Source of the DNA: Prevotella sp. CAG:485
GTDB lineage: Bacteria; Bacteroidota; Bacteroidia; Bacteroidales; Muribaculaceae
Assembly (NCBI GenBank): GCA_000437495.1
Contig: FR897821.1
Location: forward strand, 1 to 38,611
DNA length: 38,611 bases
Reading direction: 5' to 3'
How positions within the stretch are numbered: position 1 is the first letter of the stretch; every line of letters begins with the position of its first letter. A model generated the notes under the pieces. It saw only the letters and a program-made list of their open reading frames with translations. It had not been told where the DNA came from and ran no database searches. Below, one piece after another: positions 32,203 to 38,611 of this stretch. A program made the translations under genes and the position numbers.

Positions 32203-32220
32203 ACGATTTTTGGCGAAATA

Positions 32221-32252
32221 TTTGGTACTGACTCATATTTATAGTATCTTCG
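32221..32252 (+). promoter_or_regulatory. Promoter of the agmatine-putrescine operon
   Basis: TTTG (32221-32224) is followed after exactly 20 nt by TATCTTCG (32245-32252), one base off the -7 consensus. The first ATG is eight bases downstream, so the 5' leader is nearly absent. Confidence 0.6.
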
Positions 32253-32260
32253 CAGCAATT

Positions 32261-32497
32261 ATGCACGATATCACTGAGCTTTTTGACTCGTTATTGGAAC
32301 AAACGGGCAGTATAGACATGGCGGAGAGCGATTTCAAACGTATGTTGGTTGATGACAGCTCTCTGCGGCGCCGGTATAAGGAGTGGTGTATGGAAAACGA
32401 CACCACTGAACGCTACGGCTTCTTGGACTTCTGCAAAGAACGCCTGGAACGGCAGGACGACGGATGGGGCATTTTTCAGGAAGATGAAGACCTATAA
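32261..32497 (+). CDS. Small acidic protein, first gene of aguA operon, unknown function
   Basis: A 78-residue protein with many acidic residues (pI clearly low), no signal peptide and no membrane segment. It appears helical, with the segments ESDFKRMLVDDSSLRRRYKEW and GFLDFCKERLE, and ends GIFQEDEDL. It resembles small acidic proteins found in other Bacteroidales, but I cannot name a family. I use ATG 32261, just after a promoter, rather than an upstream TTG that would lie before the promoter. Its last 14 bases overlap the aguA start, which suggests translational coupling and a link with putrescine synthesis. Confidence 0.75.
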   Translation: MHDITELFDSLLEQTGSIDMAESDFKRMLVDDSSLRRRYKEWCMENDTTERYGFLDFCKERLERQDDGWGIFQEDEDL

Positions 32498-33524
32498 GCC
32501 GCGCGGCCGCTACCGGCTGCTTGCCGAATGGGAAACCGCGGGACCGGTGATGCTGGCCTATCCGGCGGCACACACCGACTGGAACTATATGCTTGCCGAG
32601 GCGCAGGACCAGTGTCTGCGGCTTGTGGGCGCCATGCTCAATGCCGGGCAACGGGTATTGCTATTAGTGCCACCGCAGCAATCGCCGGCGCTGAGTCCGC
32701 ATCCGTTGCTGAAGACCGTGGAGGTGGAATACAACGACACCTGGACGCGCGATTACGGTGCGCTGACGGTGGCCGACTCGCAAAGGCAGATGCGGCTGCT
32801 CGATTTCGGCTTCAATGCCTGGGGACTGAAATTTGCCGCCGACAAGGATAACCTGGTGACTCTGCAGCTCAGCAATGCCGAACTGCTGCACAACTGCCGC
32901 AATTGCCGCGATTTCATTCTTGAGGGTGGCTCCGTCGACACCGACGGACAGGGCACTCTGCTCACCACCACACGCTGTCTCTGTTCGCCCAACCGCAACG
33001 GGGGCAAGAGCAAAGCTGAGCTGAATACGCTGTTGCATAATTACTTAGGTGTGAACCATGTGCTGTGGCTCGACTTCGGCGCCCTTGAGGGTGATGACAC
33101 GGACAGCCACATCGACACGTTGGCTCGAATGGCGCCTCACGACACTATCATCTACATATCTGACGGCGGAGAGGGGAACGGTCAGGGCGAAGAGCTGCGC
33201 CTCATGGCCTCTCAGCTGCGCTCTTTCCGCACAGCCGCCGGCAATCCGTTCAACTTGGTTGAACTGCCTCTGCCCGACCCGATATACGACGAGGAGGGGA
33301 ACCGCTTGCCGGCCACATACGCCAATTATCTCATCACTCCCACGCATCTGTTCGTGCCTGTCTACGGGCAGCCGATGAAGGATGATTTGGCAGTGAAAAC
33401 GCTCCAGAGCATCTTCACGGGGCATGAGGCGGTATGTGTGGATTGCCGCCATTATCTGCGTCAGCACGGTTCTTTGCATTGCGCCACGATGCAATTGCCT
33501 GCTGAGCTTTGTCAGCTTCAATAA
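32484..33524 (+). CDS. aguA: Agmatine deiminase (pentein superfamily)
   Basis: A 346-residue cytoplasmic enzyme hydrolysing agmatine to N-carbamoylputrescine and ammonia. Pentein active-site residues are visible: Asp90 in DTWTRDYG, Glu147 in ILEGGSVD, His209 in DTDSHID and nucleophile Cys333 in GSLHCATMQ. I choose ATG 32484 because MKTYKPRGRYRLLAEWE matches the usual N-terminus; upstream codons overlap the preceding gene in another frame and look random. The next gene, 12 nt downstream, encodes the following pathway step, which strongly supports agmatine over peptidyl-arginine as the substrate. Confidence 0.93.
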   Translation: MKTYKPRGRYRLLAEWETAGPVMLAYPAAHTDWNYMLAEAQDQCLRLVGAMLNAGQRVLLLVPPQQSPALSPHPLLKTVEVEYNDTWTRDYGALTVADSQRQMRLLDFGFNAWGLKFAADKDNLVTLQLSNAELLHNCRNCRDFILEGGSVDTDGQGTLLTTTRCLCSPNRNGGKSKAELNTLLHNYLGVNHVLWLDFGALEGDDTDSHIDTLARMAPHDTIIYISDGGEGNGQGEELRLMASQLRSFRTAAGNPFNLVELPLPDPIYDEEGNRLPATYANYLITPTHLFVPVYGQPMKDDLAVKTLQSIFTGHEAVCVDCRHYLRQHGSLHCATMQLPAELCQLQ

Positions 33525-33536
33525 TCACTGAATAGT

Positions 33537-34424
33537 ATGGAAGACAAGATACTAAAAGTAGGACTGGTGCAACGCTGCAACCTGCCCACAGCTGCCGCCA
33601 ACCGGGCAGCCATAAGCCAGGAGGCTCATGAGCTGGCCGCTTTAGGCGCTCAGCTAATTGTGTTGAGCGAACTGCACGACGGACCCTATTTCTGTCAGAC
33701 TGAAAACGTTGACACTTTTGAATTGGCACAGTCGCTGCAGGGTCAGGCCACGGAATATTACTCCAAATTGGCCGCCTCCACAGGGGCTGTCATAGTGAGC
33801 AGTCATTTTGAGAGGCGTGCTCCGGGTCTTTACCACAACACGGCTGTGGTGCACGACTCCGACGGCTCTTTGGCGGGCATATATCGCAAAAACCATATCC
33901 CCGATGACCCGGCTTATTATGAGAAGTTCTATTTCACGCCGGGCGATTTAGGTTTCCGCCCCATCTCTACGAGCATAGGCAAGCTTGGAGTCCTGGTCTG
34001 CTGGGACCAGTGGTATCCTGAGGCAGCCAGGCTCATGACATTAGCCGGTGCCGATTTGCTCATCTCCCCCACCGCCATTGGCTGGGAAAGCACCGACACG
34101 CCCGAGGAGCAGCAGCGTCAGCTCGATGCCTGGCAGACTGTGCAGCGGGGTCATGCGGTGGCCAACGGTCTGCCGGTAATCACCGTAAACCGCTGCGGCT
34201 ACGAGCCTGACCCGAGCGGCGCCACGGGGGGCATCTCCTTCTGGGGCAACAGCTTCGTGGCCGGTCCGCAGGGCGAATGGCTCTATCGCGCCGGCACTGA
34301 ACCGGAATCGCCGTTAGTGGATATTGACATGGCCCGCAGCGAACAGGTGAGGCGCTGGTGGCCCTTCCTCCGCGACCGCCGTATCGACGCTTACGGCCCA
34401 ATCCTTAACCGTTTCAACGACTGA
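33537..34424 (+). CDS. aguB: N-carbamoylputrescine amidase
   Basis: A 295-residue nitrilase-superfamily enzyme that hydrolyses N-carbamoylputrescine to putrescine, CO2 and ammonia. The catalytic triad is Glu45 (VLSELHDGPYF), Lys118 (YRKNHIPDD) and Cys155 (VLVCWDQWYPE). The last motif and DDPAYYEKFYFTPGD are typical of this subfamily. It lies directly after aguA, completing the agmatine route to putrescine, an essential polyamine precursor in Bacteroidales. An arginine decarboxylase is not in the window. Confidence 0.95.
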   Translation: MEDKILKVGLVQRCNLPTAAANRAAISQEAHELAALGAQLIVLSELHDGPYFCQTENVDTFELAQSLQGQATEYYSKLAASTGAVIVSSHFERRAPGLYHNTAVVHDSDGSLAGIYRKNHIPDDPAYYEKFYFTPGDLGFRPISTSIGKLGVLVCWDQWYPEAARLMTLAGADLLISPTAIGWESTDTPEEQQRQLDAWQTVQRGHAVANGLPVITVNRCGYEPDPSGATGGISFWGNSFVAGPQGEWLYRAGTEPESPLVDIDMARSEQVRRWWPFLRDRRIDAYGPILNRFND

Positions 34425-34438
34425 CAACCGCTCCACAG

Positions 34439-34759
34439 ATGACTGACTTTCTCGAAACTCACGGGCTGCTTGGCATTACAATCGGCCTCTGCACTTTTCT
34501 GATTATCGGCCTCTTCCATCCTTTGGTGATAAAAGGGGAATATTACATGGGTCAGCGCTGCAACTGGCTCTTTCTCCTCGGCGGCATAATCTGCACCATA
34601 GCCACGTTTATGACCTCCAGCGTATTCTGGTCGGCAGTTCTTGGCGTTACGGCCTGCAGCTGCTTCTGGTCGATTCTGGAGGTGAAACAGCAGCGCGAGC
34701 GTGTGCGCAAGGGATGGTACCCGAAGAGGGAGACAAAAAAGCAGCAGGAAAAGGTCTAA
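34439..34759 (+). CDS. DUF4491 family small membrane protein
   Basis: A 106-residue protein with three hydrophobic segments (about 10-31, 44-60 and 64-80) and a basic C-terminal tail. The segments LIIGLFHPLVIKGEYY and WSILEVKQQRERVRKGWYP are hallmarks of DUF4491. The family is common in Bacteroidota and of unknown function. It follows aguB by 14 nt and is probably the last gene of that operon; the hairpin that ends the transcript overlaps its last codons. Confidence 0.85.
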   Translation: MTDFLETHGLLGITIGLCTFLIIGLFHPLVIKGEYYMGQRCNWLFLLGGIICTIATFMTSSVFWSAVLGVTACSCFWSILEVKQQRERVRKGWYPKRETKKQQEKV

Positions 34760-34771
34760 GCCTCTTCCTGC
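34744..34771. terminator. Hairpin between convergent operons, overlapping the DUF4491 stop
   Basis: GCAGGAAAAGG (34744-34754) pairs with CCTCTTCCTGC (34761-34771) with one mismatch around a six-base loop. It includes the DUF4491 stop codon, with T-rich sequence following. It can serve both the agu operon and the minus-strand MBL gene. Confidence 0.6.
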
Positions 34772-34790
34772 CGCTCATTTTCCTTATTCC

Positions 34791-35594
34791 TTAGAATTCA
34801 ACTGACGCTCCGGGCGTTGTCAGCGCCACATATCGGCCGTAAGCGGCATTGGAGTAAGCGCTGAAATTCGTGGCCTGAGCTATGAAATCGAGCTGTTTGT
34901 CGGGCTGGTCTGCCAGTGTGAAGTGCATTGGTATGAAAAGACCGACCTTAAACTTGTGAACGAATATCTGTGCGCCTGTCCAGAAATCGGTGCCTAAGCG
35001 CGGGTCAACCGGAAACATGGCCACGTCGATGGCTGTGGTGTGCTGCGCTATCTGCGACAGGATTTTCCCGAAAGCTGTAAGCGCCTCCTCAATCTCCTGC
35101 GGGGTCGATTCATCCTTCCATACCCAGGCATTCAGGTCGCCTGCATGGAAGATGGTCTTGCCGCCCGTCTGCAGCAGATAACTGTTGCCAATGTCGGTTG
35201 AGCCGAAAGCCTCTACGCGGATATGTTTGTCGCGGTAGACCTCGCCGGGCGCCAAAGCCACCACCTTGTCGGGATCCACGCGCTTCAGGCCGTGATAGAG
35301 CGACCCCGGGTTGATAAAATGGCGTGCGGCGCGGAAGGTGTCGCGGCTGATGATATAGTGTATGTCATCAAACCGGTCGCTCCACTGAAATATCTCCGGG
35401 TTGAAATGATCCTTGTGATGATGCGACACCAAAACGTATAAAGGCTTCTTTGTTTCGAGCGTCTGCAAAAAACGGGGCTCTGCGCTCTCGGGGTCTTTCC
35501 AGTAATCGAACACCACATTGACCTCCGGGGTCTGAAGCAGGAAACCGTCGTGGTAAATATACGTCAGTCTGTCGCTCATCTCAGGCTTAGTCAT
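34791..35594 (-). CDS. MBL-fold metallohydrolase (UlaG-like)
   Basis: A 267-residue cytoplasmic metallo-beta-lactamase-fold protein. The motif HxHxDH appears as H58, H60, D62 and H63 in VSHHHKDH. GSTDIGNSYLL and FHAGDLNAWVW form the next metal-site region, and MHFTLA lies near the end. The overall shape matches UlaG/ribonuclease-Z-like hydrolases that lack extra domains. The substrate is unknown. It overlaps the stop of the META lipoprotein gene by eight bases if ATG 35594 is used; ATG 35579 would leave a 7-nt gap. Either way it is likely co-transcribed with that gene. Confidence 0.82.
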   Translation of the reverse strand: MTKPEMSDRLTYIYHDGFLLQTPEVNVVFDYWKDPESAEPRFLQTLETKKPLYVLVSHHHKDHFNPEIFQWSDRFDDIHYIISRDTFRAARHFINPGSLYHGLKRVDPDKVVALAPGEVYRDKHIRVEAFGSTDIGNSYLLQTGGKTIFHAGDLNAWVWKDESTPQEIEEALTAFGKILSQIAQHTTAIDVAMFPVDPRLGTDFWTGAQIFVHKFKVGLFIPMHFTLADQPDKQLDFIAQATNFSAYSNAAYGRYVALTTPGASVEF

Positions 35595-36495
35595 TAGTGT
35601 CGGTGGTACGCACCAGGGTCATTATCACCTCTTTCTGGCTGTTGAGCAGTTCCACAGTGTTGGCATTTACCGGATGCGCTGTGGTAGCCTCTTCAAGAGC
35701 CACCAGAAGTTCGGTTTCAAAGTTGTTTTCCTCCGGACAAGCCATGCGCGTGGTAGCCATATTCTCAAACGAGATGCTGTTGGGGCGGTCCATATCAATG
35801 GTGAAATCACCATTGAGGATGTTGCAGCCAGTGTTGCCGTGCACCTTGCCTTCGGGCACATCAATCACCAGTTTCATGTCGGGCACCAGCATGGCGCCTT
35901 TCACATTGATTTTACGCTCTTTGATGCTCTGCACAAGCCATGTGCCGTTGAGGAAATCAAAGTTCTGATGCATCAGCGCCAGCACCGTTTTGCCGGTGGC
36001 GTCAGTGAGATAGAGCCAGTATTGCTGTCCCTTTTCTTCGAGCCGGTAATTTGTGGCGGCATTGAGGGCCATGTTGATTTCAGTGTCAGTGATGCCGGTT
36101 TCGGCGCACGCTTTCATTGTGGTGATAAGCTGTGAGAAGCTTATTGACCGGTCGGCGGCTGAATATTTGTAACTGCCGTTGAGAGTGTTGCAGCCGTCGT
36201 TGCCGTAGATGCGTTTCTGCACCGGCTCAAACTTGATGTAGGGAGCCGTTTCGCCAACAGCCTTTTTGCCGTCGACCTCCTCAATGGCCCAGTCGCCCTT
36301 CACCACACCCTGCTTTATCTCCTGAGGGGTGTAAGTGGCGGATGCACGAGCCGGAACAACCGGTTTGCGGTCCTTGGGAATTTCCACCGGCATAACCTGC
36401 GCGGTATTCTCTTTTTTCTGTATCAGTGAGCATGAGGTGCCAACCATCAGCAAGGCTGCGCACACGCTGCCGAGTAATCGAATGTTGTTTTTCAT
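35587..36495 (-). CDS. Lipoprotein with two META (HslJ-like) domains
   Basis: A 302-residue exported lipoprotein: signal peptide with lipobox GTSC (C22), then two META domains. The first shows GNDGCNTLNGSYKY and TTMKAC; the second GNTGCNILNGDFT and ATTRMACPE. Each has the paired cysteines of the HslJ family, which in enterobacteria is linked to heat shock and novobiocin resistance. It probably sits in the periplasm, anchored to the inner or outer membrane. The start is ATG 36495, five bases after a promoter -7 box. It leads a two-gene unit with the MBL-fold hydrolase. Function is inferred only as envelope-related. Confidence 0.85.
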   Translation of the reverse strand: MKNNIRLLGSVCAALLMVGTSCSLIQKKENTAQVMPVEIPKDRKPVVPARASATYTPQEIKQGVVKGDWAIEEVDGKKAVGETAPYIKFEPVQKRIYGNDGCNTLNGSYKYSAADRSISFSQLITTMKACAETGITDTEINMALNAATNYRLEEKGQQYWLYLTDATGKTVLALMHQNFDFLNGTWLVQSIKERKINVKGAMLVPDMKLVIDVPEGKVHGNTGCNILNGDFTIDMDRPNSISFENMATTRMACPEENNFETELLVALEEATTAHPVNANTVELLNSQKEVIMTLVRTTDTND

Positions 36496-36500
36496 ATTTG

Positions 36501-36532
36501 CAAAGTTAATAAAAATTTTTCCGAATGTCAAT
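36501..36532 (-). promoter_or_regulatory. Promoter of META-lipoprotein/MBL unit, leaderless
   Basis: Minus-strand TAACTTTG (36508-36501) with ATTG 20 nt upstream (36532-36529). The ATG follows after only five bases, so the mRNA is predicted to be leaderless. Confidence 0.65.
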
Positions 36533-36552
36533 AGGTGAGGGACTGTGCTGTG

Positions 36553-37818
36553 TCAGTCGCCCCAGTGTTTGCGGGCAGGCCACTTCACGGGTCTTATCAA
36601 CAGGCGCAGTGAGGTGGAATAGGTGAGATAGTTCCATGTCCAGTTTATGAGCACCATGATACGGTTGCGCATATCGAGCAATGAGATGAGGTGAATGAAC
36701 ATCCACACCAGCCATGCCGGATAACCCTGCATGAACGCGTGTTTGAGCACAACCACGGCACGGTTGCGACCCACCGTGGCCATAGACCCTTTGTCGTGAT
36801 ATTTGAATGGCTCAGCCTTTTCGGGATGATTGAGGTTACGGGCCAGACGCCTGCCCATTTGCTGAGCTACCTGAGCCACCTGCGGATGTCCGGAGGGATA
36901 ATCGTCGCAGCGCAGCTCAGCGATGTCGCCAATGGCATATACGTCTGTCATGCCCTCCACACGCATCATCTCGTCAATGCGTATGCGGCCGTTATGCTCT
37001 GTTACGGAGGGGTCAAACCCGGGCATCGGCTCACCGCGCACACCGGCCGTCCATACCACAGTTTCGCAATACTCCTTCGAGCCGTCGCCAAAGGTCAGTA
37101 TCTTATCCTCGCTGTAATCCTTCACCGAGGTGCCAAGCTCAACGTCGCACTGCAGCTCATGCAGATACTGCAGCGCCTTCTGACCGGCTTTGGCGCCCAT
37201 AGCGGCAAGCAGAGAGCTGTTGCCTTCCACCAGCTTGATGCTCACCTCTTCGGGCATCAGCTCCGGATATTCGCGCGGTATCACATACTTCTTCATCTCG
37301 CCCAAGGCTCCGGCAATCTCCACTCCGGCCGGTCCGCCGCCTACCACCACAAAGCTCAGTAACTGGCGGCGACGTTTGGGGTCTGTGCAGATGGCGCCGC
37401 GCTCCAGGCGGTCAAGAATCTCGTCGCGCAGACGTATGGCCTCGCTCACGCTCTTCATGCCGAAGGTAAGCTTGTCGAGTCCCTGCATGCCGAAATAATT
37501 ATTTGTGGTGCCGGCCGCTATCACAAGCTTGTCGTAGTCTATGGTCTCGTAGCTGGTGGTTACCTGCTTGTTTTTCAGGTCTATGTTTTTTACGTGCCCA
37601 AGGTGATACGACACGTCTCTGCGTTTCTTCAGCTCGCGGCGGAAGGGGAACGAAATGTTACTGGCATCCAATCCCGACGACGCCACCTGATAAAACAGCG
37701 GCGGGAAGTACTGATAGTTGTTCCTGTCTATCAGCACAATGCGGTAAAGTCCTTTCTTCATCGACTTTATAAAATTCAGTCCGGCAAACCCTCCGCCTAT
37801 GATTACTACAGTTTCCAT
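36553..37818 (-). CDS. ndh: Type II NADH dehydrogenase (NDH-2)
   Basis: A 421-residue FAD-dependent NADH:quinone oxidoreductase that acts at the inner membrane face without pumping protons. The FAD motif GGGFAG (8-13) begins directly after the N-terminus, the NADH motif is VVVGGGPAGVEIAG, and AIGDIAEL binds the flavin near the C-terminus. The C-terminus has a hydrophobic/amphipathic segment (AWLVWMFIHLISL) for membrane association. I use ATG 37818; a TTG three codons upstream is less likely. It seems monocistronic and divergent from the DUF4924 gene. Confidence 0.92.
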   Translation of the reverse strand: METVVIIGGGFAGLNFIKSMKKGLYRIVLIDRNNYQYFPPLFYQVASSGLDASNISFPFRRELKKRRDVSYHLGHVKNIDLKNKQVTTSYETIDYDKLVIAAGTTNNYFGMQGLDKLTFGMKSVSEAIRLRDEILDRLERGAICTDPKRRRQLLSFVVVGGGPAGVEIAGALGEMKKYVIPREYPELMPEEVSIKLVEGNSSLLAAMGAKAGQKALQYLHELQCDVELGTSVKDYSEDKILTFGDGSKEYCETVVWTAGVRGEPMPGFDPSVTEHNGRIRIDEMMRVEGMTDVYAIGDIAELRCDDYPSGHPQVAQVAQQMGRRLARNLNHPEKAEPFKYHDKGSMATVGRNRAVVVLKHAFMQGYPAWLVWMFIHLISLLDMRNRIMVLINWTWNYLTYSTSLRLLIRPVKWPARKHWGD

Positions 37819-37895
37819 AAAGTTCAATTTCTACTTATCACAACAATCCCGCCCCGCGATAAGTTGTAAGTGTAGAGTATTTGCTAAAAAATTCC

Positions 37896-37903
37896 TAACT
37901 TTG
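37896..37903 (+). promoter_or_regulatory. -7 box of DUF4924-prfC unit, leaderless
   Basis: TAACTTTG is followed after five bases by the ATG at 37909. A TTTG at 37880-37883 is too close (12 nt) to serve as -33, so support rests on the -7 box alone. Confidence 0.5.
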
Positions 37904-37908
37904 CAAAA

Positions 37909-38469
37909 ATGTTTACAGCCACTCAACGTAAGAAAGAAAACATAGCCGAATATCTGCTCTATATGTGGCAGATAGAGGACCTTATCCGTGCCAACGACCT
38001 TGACATGGACAAGATAGAGAAAAACATAATTGAGCAATATACGGGTCTTACAGACGAGCAACGCCGCGATCTGTATGAATGGTATGAATCGCTCATCGAC
38101 ATGATGCGCCGCGAGGGTGTGGAGAAAAAGGGTCATCTGCAAATCAACCGCAACACGCTGACCGAGCTGAGCGACCTCCATTCGCGCCTCATGGCCGACC
38201 CGCGCTTCAACACTTACTCACAGGAGTTCTATCGCGTGTTGCCCTACATTGTGGAGCTGCGTGCCAAAGCCGGCGACCTGAAAGCCGGTGAGATAGAAAC
38301 GTGCTTCACGGCGCTCTACGGGCTGATGATGCTGCGTCTGCAGAAACGCCCGGTAAGCCCCGAAACGCTCGAAGCCACCAAACAGATTTCGCATTTGCTG
38401 GCTTTGCTGGCAAAATACTACAACGAAGACCGTCAAGGCACTCTTTTTAAAGAAGACACTGACCAATGA
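37909..38469 (+). CDS. DUF4924 family protein
   Basis: A 186-residue soluble helical protein with the DUF4924 N-terminus KKENIAEYLLYMWQIEDLIRA and later YSQEFYRVLPYIVELRAKAG. The family is confined to Bacteroidota and has no assigned function. Its TGA overlaps the ATG of the release-factor gene (ATGA), so the two are co-translated; that pairing may hint at a translation-related role, which is only inference. It has a -7 box immediately upstream. Confidence 0.85.
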   Translation: MFTATQRKKENIAEYLLYMWQIEDLIRANDLDMDKIEKNIIEQYTGLTDEQRRDLYEWYESLIDMMRREGVEKKGHLQINRNTLTELSDLHSRLMADPRFNTYSQEFYRVLPYIVELRAKAGDLKAGEIETCFTALYGLMMLRLQKRPVSPETLEATKQISHLLALLAKYYNEDRQGTLFKEDTDQ

Positions 38470-38611
38470 TTTCTGAAACAGCCACTAACGCTGCCCCCAC
38501 CGATGCCGTCAGCCGCCGGCGCACTTTCGCCATAATCTCGCACCCCGACGCCGGCAAAACCACTCTTACTGAAAAACTGCTGCTCTATGGCGGCGCAATC
38601 CATGTGGCGGG
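38466..38611 (+). CDS. prfC: Peptide chain release factor 3, N-terminal part
   Basis: Only the first 48 codons are inside the window. After a 20-residue variable leader the sequence reads FAIISHPDAGKTTLTEKLLL, the G1 P-loop of RF3, followed by YGGAIHVA. RF3 is the GTPase that recycles RF1 and RF2 from terminated ribosomes. The ATG overlaps the DUF4924 stop by 4 nt. The gene continues past the right edge. Confidence 0.92.
   Translation, partial: MISETATNAAPTDAVSRRRTFAIISHPDAGKTTLTEKLLLYGGAIHVA

Noticed and set aside
1..38611. tRNA genes, rRNA, CRISPR arrays, insertion sequences, invertible-promoter repeats
   Set aside because: I looked for cloverleaf-like gaps, regularly spaced repeats, transposase or integrase frames and paired inverted repeats flanking promoters and saw none.

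Overview
The window looks like a chromosomal segment of a gut Bacteroidales bacterium, most likely of the Muribaculaceae/Prevotellaceae type. The clues are families largely confined to Bacteroidota (DUF4924, DUF4491, DUF1599, a DoxX/BT_3928-like protein, META-domain lipoproteins), Bacteroidota promoters (a TTTG-like -33 box about 20 nt from a TAnnTTTG -7 box), no Shine-Dalgarno sites, Por-type C-terminal sorting tails, a secreted GH13 amylase and a choloylglycine-hydrolase-family enzyme. The genus cannot be fixed from sequence alone.

Positions 1-14.8 kb (all minus strand) are a capsule/exopolysaccharide locus read right to left. A consensus promoter at 14773-14804 is followed by a leader of about 225 nt, then a Wza-type export lipoprotein, a Wzc-type BY-kinase with a (Gly-Tyr)n tail, a UDP-glucuronate 4-epimerase, a Wzy/ligase-type membrane protein, a GT4, a second paralogous Wzy/ligase protein and two more GT4 enzymes. 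The genes are mostly coupled by ATGA overlaps. A two-gene module with its own promoter (4212-4243) comes next: an AAA/ABC-type ATPase and a small protein with a degenerate PD-(D/E)XK-like core. It is the best candidate here for an undescribed, possibly defensive, system. Left of it, in clearly AT-richer DNA, lie a Wzx-type flippase and a GT2 glycosyltransferase cut by the window edge. No initiating sugar-phosphate transferase is visible.

Positions 14.9-22.3 kb hold a secreted alpha-amylase (minus), then on the plus strand a choloylglycine hydrolase/penicillin acylase homologue, mannose-6-phosphate isomerase (a possible source of mannose precursors for the polysaccharide), an M15 peptidase and a large secreted beta-sandwich protein whose 5' end appears missing. 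Strong perfect hairpins at 14886-14933 and 22271-22310 punctuate this block.

Positions 22.3-38.6 kb are housekeeping: trpS with a small lipoprotein, pckA, a zinc-type ABC ATPase plus binding protein without a permease, valS, a DoxX-like/DUF1599 pair, an agmatine-to-putrescine operon (aguA, aguB, with a small acidic protein and DUF4491), an MBL-fold hydrolase with a double-META lipoprotein, type II NADH dehydrogenase, and DUF4924 overlapping the start of prfC. Several of these genes have a -7 box only 5-8 nt before the ATG, implying leaderless or nearly leaderless mRNAs. No tRNA, rRNA, CRISPR array, insertion sequence or integrase was found.
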